DNA of 33,047 bases from BCD1 sp965230565 (lineage in GTDB: Bacteria > Bacteroidota > Bacteroidia > Chitinophagales > Saprospiraceae). A program made the position numbers and the translations under genes. The notes below the pieces were generated by a model. The model was not told the origin of the DNA. It worked only from the letters and a program-made list of their open reading frames with translations, and made no database searches. Position 1 is the stretch's first letter, and every line of letters starts with the position of its first letter. Where the stretch lies: assembly GCA_965230565.1 (NCBI GenBank), contig CBDDLH010000006.1, forward strand, positions 1 through 33,047, in the 5' to 3' direction. Of the stretch, positions 1 to 7,662 are shown in pieces.

Positions 1-1
1 T

Positions 2-545
2 GGTTCCACTTCAGCAACCATTCAAATCCAAAACCAGGATAAAAAAGGTAAAGAAGTTTCTTCTGCCTCTTATGAGGTCAATTGCGTAAACAACAGCCTT
101 CAAATGAATATCACAGAGGTCATGGCTCCCAATATGAAAGCCTCTTTGGAAAACCTTGAGATCGACATTTCAGGGGACACTTTTGAACTGCCTGCGAATC
201 TCAAAGATGGCCAGGAGTTGCCGGACATACACACCGAAATAAAAGCAGGGACCAATGGAGTGACAATTATTACCATGGCCATTGATCATACCAACAGATT
301 GGTGGAAGGCAAAGAAAAGGTATCAACGGAAGCCGGAACCTTTGATTGTGTAAAAATATCCTATGATGTGGGGCTGAAACAGGAAACCTATAACAAATGT
401 TGATCAGCAAGGGTGAAATAGATATTTTTACCGGATCATCAGTTGGTACAGCGAAAACCTTGGATTGGTGAAACAGGAAACCTATAACAAACGCGGTCAA
501 ACGTTGGAAAGTAAAACGGAATTGAGCGGTTTGCCAAAAGGGTGA
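2..545 (+). pseudogene. 3' part of a TapB/DUF3108-like protein gene, disrupted near its end
   Basis: The frame is open from the left window edge and runs through a segment resembling Bacteroidota TapB/DUF3108-like exported proteins (pattern of conserved Gly/Pro and a 'GTFDC.KISYDV' stretch). It stops early at TGA 401-403, just after KQETYNK. A different frame at 441-545 (WYSENLGLVKQETYNK..., ending LSGLPKG and TGA 543-545) reads like the proper C-terminus, again containing KQETYNK. The DNA around KQETYNK occurs twice (377-397 and 471-491), as does the following GGGTGAAATAGATATTTT (411 and 540). The simplest reading is a partial tandem duplication with a 35-bp internal deletion in the first copy, which broke the frame. 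The 5' end lies outside the window. The family name is a resemblance call; the frame break is seen directly, but an assembly error cannot be excluded. Confidence 0.55.
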
Positions 546-557
546 AATAGATATTTT
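377..557 (+). repeat. Imperfect direct duplication at the end of the TapB-like gene
   Basis: Two blocks recur in the same order: a 21-bp block at 377-397 and 471-491, and an 18-bp block at 411-428 and 540-557. The distance between blocks is 13 bp in the first copy and 48 bp in the second, so the first copy lacks 35 bp. This explains the premature stop of the upstream frame. Confidence 0.7.
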
Positions 558-635
558 CGTACTCGCCGAATTCATTCGGCTCGACGAATATTTTCAAAAA
601 TCAATAAACCCAACCGAATGAATTCGGTGTGTACG
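558..635. repeat. 22-bp imperfect inverted repeat with 34-bp loop
   Basis: The arms are CGTAC-n3-CCGAATTCATTCGG (558-579) and its complement CCGAATGAATTCGG-n3-GTACG (614-635), with one mismatch and one G-T pair. Each 14-mer core is itself a dyad (CCGAAT/ATTCGG). It could end transcription of the upstream gene, although no T-run follows directly, or be a remnant of a small mobile repeat. Confidence 0.6.
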
Positions 636-686
636 TATATAACTTAGTTTTTATTTTTGAACGGCTACCGATTCTGATTCATACTA

Positions 687-716
687 GTTAGTTGAAGCTT
701 GCAAGCTTCAACTAAC
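687..716. repeat. Perfect 30-bp palindrome
   Basis: GTTAGTTGAAGCTTG (687-701) is followed with no spacer by its exact reverse complement CAAGCTTCAACTAAC (702-716). A loopless palindrome of this length is unlikely by chance. It lies about 170 bp upstream of the symporter start. It could be a cruciform, a dimeric regulator site or an extragenic palindromic repeat; its role is unknown. Confidence 0.75.
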
Positions 717-883
717 AATATTTGTGTCAGCAAAATTTTCCACTCATATTTTGAATAAAACGAATAATAAAATATCTTAACGCTCCGAATTAACAGCCAT
801 ATCATCAGGAATCGGTAAAAATTCCATTTTTAATAAGAAAAATACACACTGGACTATCTCAGTCCTGCCTGTTAACTAAAAAT

Positions 884-2461
884 ATGAACATGAAGAAAAT
901 CTTACTGTTACTTGCAGGTGCTTTCCTGCCTTTATTGAGTTTTGCTCAGGAAGAAGCTGCAAAAGGTTGGGATGAAAAGATCAACGAAGCGTTTGAACCT
1001 ATTGCCAATTGGTGGATCAATATAGTATTAACAAGTATTCCGCTTGGTGAGGGCTTAAACCTGCCTATAGTTTTGATCATTCTGATTGGAGGTGCATTGT
1101 TTTTCACCATTGCCTTCAAATTTGTCAATTTCAGGCATTTTGGAACTGCCATCAAGGTGGTAAGGGGAAAATATGACTCCCTTGAAGGAAGAGGCCCATC
1201 CACGACAGATACCGTGAATGTTGTTGAGGGAGATGTAGTTCATACCATTAAAGATGAAGGACACACAGGCGAGGTAAGTCACTTTCAGGCGCTGACCTCT
1301 GCGGTTTCTGGTACGGTAGGCCTTGGTAACATTGCCGGTGTGGCGGTTGCCATTGTAACTGGTGGCCCAGGTGCTACGCTTTGGATGATCGTTGCCGGCC
1401 TCCTGGGTATGTCTTCAAAATTTGTAGAATGTACATTAGGTGTTAAATACCGCGATATTGATGAAACCGGTAAAGTCTATGGCGGACCTATGTATTATAT
1501 GACAAAAGGTTTACGCGAACGTGGAATGGCCACATTTGGAAAGATCCTGGCTGTAATTTATGCAGTGCTCGTGATCGGTGCCTCTTTTGGAGGTGGCAAT
1601 ATGTTCCAGTCCAATCAGGCTGCTGCACAAATTATTACTCAATTCAATTGGGATTCCGGATATTCCGGCACATTACTGGGGGTTATCATGGCCTTTTTTG
1701 TTGGCCTTGTGATCGTAGGAGGAATCAAAAGAATTGGTAGTACTACGGAAAAGATCGTTCCCTTCATGGCGGGATTGTACATCCTCGCAGGTGTTGCCAT
1801 TATCGTCATGAACATTGGTGACCTTGGGCCAGCATTTAGTTTGATCTTCACAGAAGCCTTTAATGCAAAAGCAGTTGGAGGTGGTGTTTTGGGTGCACTT
1901 ATCGTTGGTTTCCAAAGAGCAGCATTTTCTAACGAGGCCGGTGTTGGTTCCGCAGCCATTGCCCACTCCGCTGTAAAGACCAAATTTGCAGCCAGTGAGG
2001 GTATCGTAGCCCTTTTAGAGCCATTCATTGACACAGTGGTAATTTGTACCATGACCGCTCTGGTAATCATCATTACCGGTAACCATATCAATCCTGAAGG
2101 ATTGAATGGAGTAGATCTTACTACAAAAGCATTCTCCACCATTCCGAATGCACCTTATGTTTTGACATTGGCCATTGTATTGTTTGCCTTCTCAACTATG
2201 ATCACCTGGTCTTATTACGGAACTCAGGCCTGGTTGTACCTTTTCGGCAAATCGAAATCTACCGAAATGGCCTACAAGGTGTTGTTCCTGTTCTTTGTGA
2301 TTATCGGAGCCGCTTCACAGCTGGATGCAGTGATCAACTTTTCAGATGCCATGATATTGGCACTCGTATTCCCTAATATGATTGGATTATTATTCCTCTT
2401 CCCGAGTGTGAGAGGGGAATTTGTAAAGTATTTAGATGCGATAAAGAATATTGGAAAATAA
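884..2461 (+). CDS. Sodium:alanine symporter (AGCS family)
   Basis: Polytopic inner-membrane amino-acid carrier of 525 residues, of the family that takes up alanine or glycine with Na+ or H+. The stretch with NEAGVGSAAIAHSAVKT near residues 348-365 is the AGCS hallmark, and the many hydrophobic segments fit the family. The N-terminus looks like a cleavable signal (MKKILLLLAGAFLPLLSFAQ) ahead of an amphipathic segment, and a hydrophilic insert lies at about residues 95-135 between the first membrane segments; both make it longer than the usual 450-500 residues. Two starts are possible, ATG 884 and ATG 890 (MKK...). The second gives the more typical signal peptide, but the longer frame is listed. 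It stands alone between the palindrome-rich spacer and a strong terminator, so it is probably monocistronic. The exact substrate cannot be told from sequence. Confidence 0.93.
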   Translation: MNMKKILLLLAGAFLPLLSFAQEEAAKGWDEKINEAFEPIANWWINIVLTSIPLGEGLNLPIVLIILIGGALFFTIAFKFVNFRHFGTAIKVVRGKYDSLEGRGPSTTDTVNVVEGDVVHTIKDEGHTGEVSHFQALTSAVSGTVGLGNIAGVAVAIVTGGPGATLWMIVAGLLGMSSKFVECTLGVKYRDIDETGKVYGGPMYYMTKGLRERGMATFGKILAVIYAVLVIGASFGGGNMFQSNQAAAQIITQFNWDSGYSGTLLGVIMAFFVGLVIVGGIKRIGSTTEKIVPFMAGLYILAGVAIIVMNIGDLGPAFSLIFTEAFNAKAVGGGVLGALIVGFQRAAFSNEAGVGSAAIAHSAVKTKFAASEGIVALLEPFIDTVVICTMTALVIIITGNHINPEGLNGVDLTTKAFSTIPNAPYVLTLAIVLFAFSTMITWSYYGTQAWLYLFGKSKSTEMAYKVLFLFFVIIGAASQLDAVINFSDAMILALVFPNMIGLLFLFPSVRGEFVKYLDAIKNIGK

Positions 2462-2478
2462 ACCAATCAATTTGGAAT

Positions 2479-2511
2479 AAAAAAAGGGGGCTTTTGAAGC
2501 CCCCTTTTTTT
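2479..2511. terminator. Bidirectional intrinsic terminator
   Basis: Stem GGGGGCTT (2486-2493), loop TTG, AAGCCCCC (2497-2504), with seven A before and seven T after the stem. It sits between the symporter stop (2461) and the end of the convergent PAP2 gene (2522), and the symmetric A/T flanks let it work on both strands. Confidence 0.92.
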
Positions 2512-2521
2512 GTTTTTTGAC

Positions 2522-3169
2522 CTAGGCAACCCGCCTATGCAATCTATTTTCGAACCAGTTTTTCATAAAGTAAAACCCTAAACCAATACTCACTCCGATG
2601 ATAGCTCCCAAGAAAACATCTTTAAGGAAGTGCTGAACCAGGTAAATCCTTGAAATACCAACCAGCAAGGCAACAAAAAATAAAAGAATCCCACCCAGTT
2701 TTTTATTTGGAATGATCATGGCCATGAAAGTGTAAAGTGCAAAAGCCGACATGGTGTGTCCGGAGGGAAAACTATTCAATCCTCCATAAAGAGAAACATC
2801 GGCCACCTGGTTGATCTGATCCAACATCCCGTTACGTTCAAAATACAGCAAAGGACGGGGATGCCGAAAATAGGATTTGGTGAGATAACTAATGAGAGAA
2901 ACCATGCCTCCAAGGAGGGGTACATAGATCAAATGTCTGTAATTACGTGGTTTTAAGGCAAATATTAAAATAAGAATTACTACCGGATAAGCCCACTCCT
3001 CTCCTACTTTGGTAAAATATCTAAAAAAAACATCTCCGGGTTCTGTTCTTCGTTCACTGAAAAAGAAAATGGCATCCCCTTGTTCTATATTAAACAACAA
3101 CATCCCGGCAATACAGAGAAACAAACCCAAAAAAACAAAGTAATACCTGTTATCTTTCATTAATTCCAT
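2522..3169 (-). CDS. PAP2-type membrane phosphatase
   Basis: Integral membrane phosphatase of 215 residues in the PAP2 (type 2 phosphatidic acid phosphatase) superfamily; such enzymes dephosphorylate lipid phosphates or undecaprenyl pyrophosphate at the outer face of the inner membrane. All three catalytic motifs are visible: K98...R105-P106, P135-S136-G137-H138, and S173-R174...H180...D184. About five or six hydrophobic segments surround them. The start codon directly follows the stop of the upstream permease gene on the same strand with no gap, so the two are probably translationally coupled. ATG at residue 4 (MKDNRYY) is an alternative start. Pairing with an LPS-export permease suggests an envelope lipid role; the substrate is not determined. 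Confidence 0.9.
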   Translation of the reverse strand: MELMKDNRYYFVFLGLFLCIAGMLLFNIEQGDAIFFFSERRTEPGDVFFRYFTKVGEEWAYPVVILILIFALKPRNYRHLIYVPLLGGMVSLISYLTKSYFRHPRPLLYFERNGMLDQINQVADVSLYGGLNSFPSGHTMSAFALYTFMAMIIPNKKLGGILLFFVALLVGISRIYLVQHFLKDVFLGAIIGVSIGLGFYFMKNWFENRLHRRVA

Positions 3170-4930
3170 TTAGGCTGATTTCTTTTTTTCAATCCATTTC
3201 TTAATGGCATTGACAAAACGTTCCGGCTCGAGCAATTTTGAATCATTCATAGCTTTAACAGTCAGTACAAGACCTATCGGAAACAATACAATTCCTGGTA
3301 CCCAGGCGGCCAAAATAGGATCCAAAACAAAAGATTCGGCTATTTTCTTGCAAAAGATGGTCAATACGATAAATAAAATGAAGAATACGATGGAGATTAG
3401 TATAGGGTAACCAAACCCGCCTTTTCTTACTATCGCTCCCATTGGGGCACCTATGAAAACAAAAATGAAGCATACCACCGCCATACTGTATTTGGTATGA
3501 AGATCGAATATGTATTTCACTCTGGTCTCCTTGATGTCACCAATGGTCCTTACTGCTGAAACTGCCTGAGCCCGAATACTTCTGATGGAACTCTCTGCTT
3601 TTGAAAACAACTTTTTATGTTCTCCTTCTCCAAAAGTCTCGATGATGGAACCATAACTCTCCAGACTATCGAGATTTTGGGACAGGGGTTCAGGTCCTCT
3701 ATATTTAGGCTTTGCTTTAACTACGCTTGGTTTAGAAGGTACTCTTTTTTTGGGTGGTTGGGGTTTTGTGGTCACTTTAGGTTTTGGAGAAGGCTTAACC
3801 GTTGCTTTTGTAGTTTTTTTGTTCCCCGGTTTTGATGCTTCTTTCTCCGCATCGGCCAGTAATTCCTTGACGGATTTTCCTTTGTCTGCCAATGAATCCC
3901 GTTTTTCTTTTTGCAGACTATCCTTTTTTTCCGGTTCCGGATCGATACCTACCCCGGGAGGAGCACCATCCGGTTTATCATATTTGGCCTTCATTTCCGC
4001 TAAATAGGTAGAATCCCGGTCTAGTAAACTTATATAAGTTGCAAAATGATTAGAGAGATTCACCCGTTTTTTATCCAGAGTTACATTGATGGAATCTACA
4101 GCTTCCCCCAACTGAGATATATTGAGCATTTTGTAATGCTTCTTGAAAACATCCGCATCACTTTGCTGCAAATCAAATTCCCCCATATCGAACAACTTTG
4201 TCCATCGTTTGAACTTAGTACGAATAAATGGGTAAGTCTGTCCCTTGTTTTTGCCTTTTCTCGATGCCGATTTTTGTTCGACGTACTGATTACCATCTTT
4301 AAGGTTCAAAACAAAGTACTTGTCATTATTATCCACAAACATCTCCCCTTCCTTAGCTGCAATTTCCCGCAACAGTCCACTGCTGGCATCCCGGTGATCA
4401 TAGATCAGGACATCTTTTATAGTATTTCCATCTGGAAGTTTTTCGTTGATATGAATGGCAAACCCGTCAAAATCATCATTAAATACGCCTGCTTCCAGAT
4501 TCAAGGCAGGCTTCTGATGCTGAATATCATACATCCTTGAACCGAATTTCAAATTGGCCACAGGGATTAGATAATTATTGGCGACATAAGAGAATACAGA
4601 ACCTAATGTCCCCAAAAATATTATAGGGGCCATAATCCTGGCAAGGGAAACACCTCCGGACTTAAAACTGGATAGCTCATATCGTTCTCCCATATTTCCA
4701 AAAACCATTACGGAGGAAATGAGAATGGCGAGAGGCATGGCCATAGGGATCAATCCGACACACTTATACCCGAGCAACTCAAAGACGATGAGCATTCCAA
4801 GTCCTTTCCCGGCAAGGTCATCCACATATAGCCACAAAAATTGCATAAGCAATACAAATGTGGCGATCATGAAGGTCACAATGAACGGCCCGACAAAGGA
4901 TTTGATCAGTAATTTATCTAGTTTCTTCAT
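3170..4930 (-). CDS. LptF/LptG-family permease (YjgP/YjgQ), LPS export
   Basis: Membrane permease of the LptB2FG lipopolysaccharide exporter, or a close relative. The 586-residue protein has the family plan: hydrophobic segments near residues 10-32, about 50-75 and about 95-120, a large periplasmic region, then three C-terminal membrane segments (about 485-570, containing FVFIGAPMGAIVRKGG). The family is typically about 360-400 residues; the excess is a hydrophilic insert at about residues 320-430, rich in Lys, Pro and Thr (repeated PKP, TKP and PKK pieces), probably a disordered periplasmic linker. It is first in a two-gene unit with the PAP2 phosphatase and is preceded by a 344-bp spacer shared with the divergent sigma factor gene. 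Whether it is the LptF or the LptG subunit is not clear. Confidence 0.88.
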   Translation of the reverse strand: MKKLDKLLIKSFVGPFIVTFMIATFVLLMQFLWLYVDDLAGKGLGMLIVFELLGYKCVGLIPMAMPLAILISSVMVFGNMGERYELSSFKSGGVSLARIMAPIIFLGTLGSVFSYVANNYLIPVANLKFGSRMYDIQHQKPALNLEAGVFNDDFDGFAIHINEKLPDGNTIKDVLIYDHRDASSGLLREIAAKEGEMFVDNNDKYFVLNLKDGNQYVEQKSASRKGKNKGQTYPFIRTKFKRWTKLFDMGEFDLQQSDADVFKKHYKMLNISQLGEAVDSINVTLDKKRVNLSNHFATYISLLDRDSTYLAEMKAKYDKPDGAPPGVGIDPEPEKKDSLQKEKRDSLADKGKSVKELLADAEKEASKPGNKKTTKATVKPSPKPKVTTKPQPPKKRVPSKPSVVKAKPKYRGPEPLSQNLDSLESYGSIIETFGEGEHKKLFSKAESSIRSIRAQAVSAVRTIGDIKETRVKYIFDLHTKYSMAVVCFIFVFIGAPMGAIVRKGGFGYPILISIVFFILFIVLTIFCKKIAESFVLDPILAAWVPGIVLFPIGLVLTVKAMNDSKLLEPERFVNAIKKWIEKKKSA

Positions 4931-5274
4931 TCAAAATAAAAACGGAATGCCCGTATTTTTGTTTTTCTGAAAGTACACAAAGGTAACCTTTTATAACAAG
5001 TTGAAATATTAGGTAATCTGCAATATTCAAAACTCGACAAAAGCTGTTTAGAAATGCAAATTGAATTGAGCAGATTTTCAATAAATCAACATTTTTACAT
5101 GTTCGAAAATCATCCAAGTTTAAAAACGCTATTTTTCAACCCTACCGCAAATCAATTTCAAAAATATTTTAGAAAAATCGGGTTTTTATCCAAACTCCAA
5201 AAAATTAATTTTTTTTTAACTTACTGTAACCTTTTAAAAATCACATCGTCTTGCTAACGTAACAACGAAACAAA
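4931..5274. other. AT-rich divergent spacer between lptF-like gene and sigma factor
   Basis: Contains no convincing gene; a 67-codon frame at 5054-5257 has the composition of non-coding AT-rich DNA. At its right end lies the ECF-type promoter candidate for the sigma operon (5225-5250). The promoter of the leftward permease gene must also be here, but I cannot place it with confidence. Confidence 0.6.
5225..5250 (+). promoter_or_regulatory. Candidate ECF-sigma promoter (TGTAAC-N16-CGTC)
   Basis: TGTAAC at 5225-5230 and CGTC at 5247-5250 are separated by 16 bp, the layout of ECF-sigma promoters (compare the TGAAAC/TGTAAC...CGT/CGA sites of SigW/SigX/SigM-type factors). It lies 24 bp before the ATG of an ECF sigma gene, which suggests autoregulation. 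The functional link is inferred. Confidence 0.5.
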
Positions 5275-5778
5275 ATGTCACAAGACTTTTTTACAGAAAC
5301 TGTGCTACCGATAAAAAACAAACTTTACAGGTTTGCGCTCAGCATTACTTCTAACAGTGTTGAAGCTGAGGATATTGTGCAGGAAGTTTTGGTAAAAATC
5401 TGGCAGAAAAAACAAGATTGGGACAAGGTGACCAATATGGAAGCCTGGGGCATGCGGATGACGCGTAACCTGTCCATTGACAAATTGAGATCAAAGCACA
5501 AAAGAGTCGTCGAACTGGATACATCCTACAACGGCTCCGACAATGTAACACCCGAACGCATCGTACAATCCAAGGACACATTCAACCACATCAAAAAGTT
5601 GATGGATGAATTGCCTGAGAAACAAAAAGCGGCGATGCAATTGAGAGATATCGAAGGGTACAGCTATAAAGAAATCAGCGAAGCCCTCGAGATCCCACTG
5701 AGCCAGGTAAAAATTTATTTATTCAGAGCGCGGACCACTATCCGCAAGAAATTATTAAAATCGAGTCTCCATGAATAA
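5275..5778 (+). CDS. ECF-type RNA polymerase sigma factor
   Basis: Alternative sigma-70 factor of the extracytoplasmic-function class, 167 residues, with the expected two domains: region 2 (about residues 10-75, including EAEDIVQEVLVKIWQ and the Asn-Leu-x-Ile-Asp helix) and region 4 (about residues 105-160, with LPEKQKAAMQLRDIEGYSYKE and a helix-turn-helix around EISEALEIPLSQVK). It lacks regions 1 and 3, as usual. Its last 8 bp overlap the start of the next gene, whose product has one membrane segment and is probably its anti-sigma factor; two DUF4252 proteins follow. An ECF-like promoter in front suggests it transcribes its own operon. The inducing signal is unknown. Confidence 0.95.
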   Translation: MSQDFFTETVLPIKNKLYRFALSITSNSVEAEDIVQEVLVKIWQKKQDWDKVTNMEAWGMRMTRNLSIDKLRSKHKRVVELDTSYNGSDNVTPERIVQSKDTFNHIKKLMDELPEKQKAAMQLRDIEGYSYKEISEALEIPLSQVKIYLFRARTTIRKKLLKSSLHE

Positions 5779-6319
5779 TACACAAATCGCTAAACTACTC
5801 GATAAGTACTTCGCCGGAGAGACTTCTCTCCAGGAAGAAAAACAGCTGAAGGATTATTTTTCCTACAGCGACATACACCCGGATTTTGAGGAGTACGCTC
5901 CCTTGTTCAGGTTTTTCAATGATGCCGGAGGCGTGCAGCTTTCCGATAACTTCGATGATAAACTGATGGAGCGCTTACAATCAAAAAACAATCTCCCGAA
6001 GTCAGTTAAAACCAATAAGAAAGAAGCGAAGATATTCCGCCTCAACCTTAAAAACATCAGCAGGATCGCAGCAGCCATCGTTTTTGTACTGGCAGCCTTC
6101 TATTTCTATGAAAAGCCACAAGTTGACAATCAGCAAGTGGCGATCGAAGAGCAAGCTCCTATCGATTGGTCAAAATATGAAGTTAAAACGGAAGAAGAAG
6201 CTTATCAGGTAACCCTAATGGCCCTCAAAAAGACCTCTTTTGGAATAAATGTGGGCGCAGGAACAATGGCAGAAGAAATGAACAAATCCCGCGTTCGCTG
6301 GAAAGAAATTATGAAGTAA
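5771..6319 (+). CDS. Single-pass membrane protein, putative anti-sigma factor
   Basis: 182-residue protein with a cytoplasmic N-terminal part (about 1-95), one membrane segment (about 97-113, ISRIAAAIVFVLAAFYF) and a periplasmic tail of about 70 residues. The N-terminus (LLDKYFAGETSLQEEKQLKDYF) resembles the start of many Bacteroidota sigma-regulator proteins. Its ATG lies inside the last codons of the sigma gene (8-bp overlap), a translational-coupling arrangement typical of sigma/anti-sigma pairs. I see no zinc-binding HxxxCxxC anti-sigma motif, so binding of the sigma factor is inferred from position and topology only. Confidence 0.75.
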   Translation: MNNTQIAKLLDKYFAGETSLQEEKQLKDYFSYSDIHPDFEEYAPLFRFFNDAGGVQLSDNFDDKLMERLQSKNNLPKSVKTNKKEAKIFRLNLKNISRIAAAIVFVLAAFYFYEKPQVDNQQVAIEEQAPIDWSKYEVKTEEEAYQVTLMALKKTSFGINVGAGTMAEEMNKSRVRWKEIMK

Positions 6320-6374
6320 ATCACCCGGCCTTTTTAAAGTAGCCGACAATTGTTAAACATAAAAATGAATTAAA

Positions 6375-6914
6375 ATGAATTTCAAGAAAATCAGTCTCAG
6401 TGTACTCTTCTTTTTAGGAGTAATTTTAATGGTCCAGGCACAGAATAATGCTATCGACCAGTATTTCAAGCAATATGTAGATGATGAGCGTTTTACAGTT
6501 GTCTTCATCAGCCCCAAATTTTTCAACATCATGAATGAGGTATTTACTAACCTCGACCTGGAAGAAGGAGATGTGGATGAGGATGAATTACAAGCTGTGA
6601 TGGAGATCGCCAAAGATATGAAGGAACTCCGCATCCTGACAACCGATGTAACTCCGCTTGCTTTCTATAAAGAAGCTAAAGAAAAAATTGATACCAAGGA
6701 CTACGAAGTCCTGATGACCGTTCGAACCAAAGAACAGCAAAATGTAGACATTTTTGTCAAGCAAGGCTCTGACGATAGTATCCAGGAGATGTTGCTCTTT
6801 GCCGGAGGCGGAATGGAAGAAGGAGGTGATGCCAACTTTGCCATCATCAGCTTCATCGGAAATATTCAATTGGAAAAAGTTTCCGAGTTCATCAATAAGA
6901 TCGACGATAAATAA
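6375..6914 (+). CDS. DUF4252-family exported protein (first copy)
   Basis: 179-residue protein with a cleavable signal peptide (MNFKKISLSVLFFLGVILMVQAQ) and the DUF4252 plan: a segment 'DDERFTVVFISPKFFNIM' after the signal, a run of acidic helices, then 'ITTDVTPLAFYKEA' and a C-terminal 'EEMLLFAGG...IISFIGNIQLEKVSEF'-like hydrophobic pattern. Function of this family is unknown. It lies 55 bp after the putative anti-sigma gene and is followed by a second, more diverged copy, so it is probably a target or partner of the envelope stress sigma factor. Exported, probably periplasmic; no lipobox seen. Confidence 0.82.
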   Translation: MNFKKISLSVLFFLGVILMVQAQNNAIDQYFKQYVDDERFTVVFISPKFFNIMNEVFTNLDLEEGDVDEDELQAVMEIAKDMKELRILTTDVTPLAFYKEAKEKIDTKDYEVLMTVRTKEQQNVDIFVKQGSDDSIQEMLLFAGGGMEEGGDANFAIISFIGNIQLEKVSEFINKIDDK

Positions 6915-6943
6915 TAGTCCAAAATAACACCTATCGCTCTCCA

Positions 6944-6973
6944 GGTCCGGTTTTATGATAATGAAACCGGACC
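6944..6973. terminator. Hairpin between the two DUF4252 genes
   Basis: Perfect 10-bp stem GGTCCGGTTT (6944-6953) / AAACCGGACC (6964-6973) with a 10-nt loop. Only a short, interrupted T-run (ATTATTT) follows on the plus strand, so it is probably a partial terminator or an RNA-stabilising hairpin that lowers expression of the second copy or protects the upstream transcript. Confidence 0.6.
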
Positions 6974-6984
6974 ATTATTTCACC

Positions 6985-7012
6985 TGTTAACGCTTCCCTG
7001 GAATCACCCGAC
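6985..7012 (+). promoter_or_regulatory. Weak second ECF-like promoter candidate
   Basis: TGTTAAC (6985-6991), 17 bp, then CGAC (7009-7012) followed by TT, resembling the TGTAAC-N16-CGTC site before the sigma gene. It lies just after the hairpin at 6944-6973 and 62 bp before the second DUF4252 gene, so it could restart transcription there. The match is imperfect. Confidence 0.25.
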
Positions 7013-7074
7013 TTATTACTTCATTTTCACCCACAAAACGATTTTTCAGAGAAGCAACAATAAATAAATTTTTA

Positions 7075-7593
7075 ATGAAAAATTTCCTGATTATCGCTCT
7101 GGCCCTCTTGTTCGTTGGCCCTGCCTTTGGACAAACCAGATCCATCAATAAATTTTACAATAAGTACAAACACGAAGAAAACGCCACTAATGTAAAAGTG
7201 CGTGGCTGGCTGATCAAACTGGCCAGTAAAGCTGTGGACGATGAACAGGCTGTGGACTTAATGAAAAAAGTTTCCCAGCTGAGAGTGTTGGTCATTGAAG
7301 GAGAAAATGGCGTCAGACCTAAAGACTTTGACAAACTGGTGAAAGATGTTCAACAAAAAGATGCTTTCGAAGATATTCTCCGTATCAGAGAAGGAACTGA
7401 TAATATCCGCGCCATGGTTAAAAGCGACGGGGACAAGATCTCCAATGTCCTGCTTTTTGTGGACGGAGAAACGGAATTCGTCATGTTAAGCCTGGAGGGT
7501 CTTCTCGATTTCAGCGATCTCAACGACCTCAAATTTGACGTCGATGGCGGCGAACATTTTGAAAAACTACCGGAGACCAAGCCGGAAGCGTAA
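7075..7593 (+). CDS. DUF4252-family exported protein (second copy)
   Basis: 172-residue protein with a signal peptide (MKNFLIIALALLFVGPAFGQ) followed by a DUF4252-like region: short helical start (INKFYNKYKH), 'WLIKLASKAVDDEQAVDLMKKVSQLRVLVIEG', and the C-terminal 'NVLLFVDGETEFVMLSLEGLLDF' hydrophobic pattern also found in the first copy. It is clearly related to the 6375-6914 protein but diverged, so the pair comes from an old duplication. It is last in the sigma operon; 160 bp with a hairpin and a weak ECF-like site separate it from the first copy. Function unknown. Confidence 0.8.
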   Translation: MKNFLIIALALLFVGPAFGQTRSINKFYNKYKHEENATNVKVRGWLIKLASKAVDDEQAVDLMKKVSQLRVLVIEGENGVRPKDFDKLVKDVQQKDAFEDILRIREGTDNIRAMVKSDGDKISNVLLFVDGETEFVMLSLEGLLDFSDLNDLKFDVDGGEHFEKLPETKPEA

Positions 7594-7609
7594 TTCAGTT
7601 GGCAGTATA

Positions 7610-7652
7610 CAGTACCAGTCAGCAGGCAAAAATTAACTGCTAACTGGTACTG
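7610..7652. terminator. Hairpin between convergent genes
   Basis: CAGTACCAGT (7610-7619) pairs with ACTGGTACTG (7643-7652); inside it AGCAG (7621-7625) pairs with CTGCT (7637-7641), with one mismatch and an 11-nt loop. A further ACTGGTACT follows at 7656-7664. It lies between the last DUF4252 gene and the convergent receptor gene. There is no T-run, so it may be a stabilising hairpin or a degenerate extragenic repeat rather than a classical terminator. Confidence 0.5.
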
Positions 7653-7662
7653 CCCACTGGTA

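Larger units (their letters stand above)
546..883. other. Palindrome-rich intergenic spacer
   Basis: No coding frame here looks real. The spacer holds an imperfect 22-bp inverted repeat (558-579 with 614-635) and a perfect 30-bp palindrome (687-716), both listed separately. The remainder up to the symporter start is AT-rich. A weak promoter-like pair (TTTG at 721-724, TATTTTG at 747-753) is present, but its spacing is wider than usual. Confidence 0.6.

Noticed and set aside
1639..2142. 167-codon minus-strand ORF inside the symporter gene
   Set aside because: Antisense shadow of the AGCS transporter, Pro/Thr/Met-rich with no domain resemblance.
4046..4540. 164-codon plus-strand ORF opposite the LptF/LptG-type gene
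   Set aside because: Antisense shadow of a well-supported permease gene; no start signal or motif.
5054..5257. 67-codon plus-strand ORF before the sigma gene
   Set aside because: AT-rich, Phe/Asn/Lys-dominated translation with no family resemblance, and it overlaps the ECF-like promoter.
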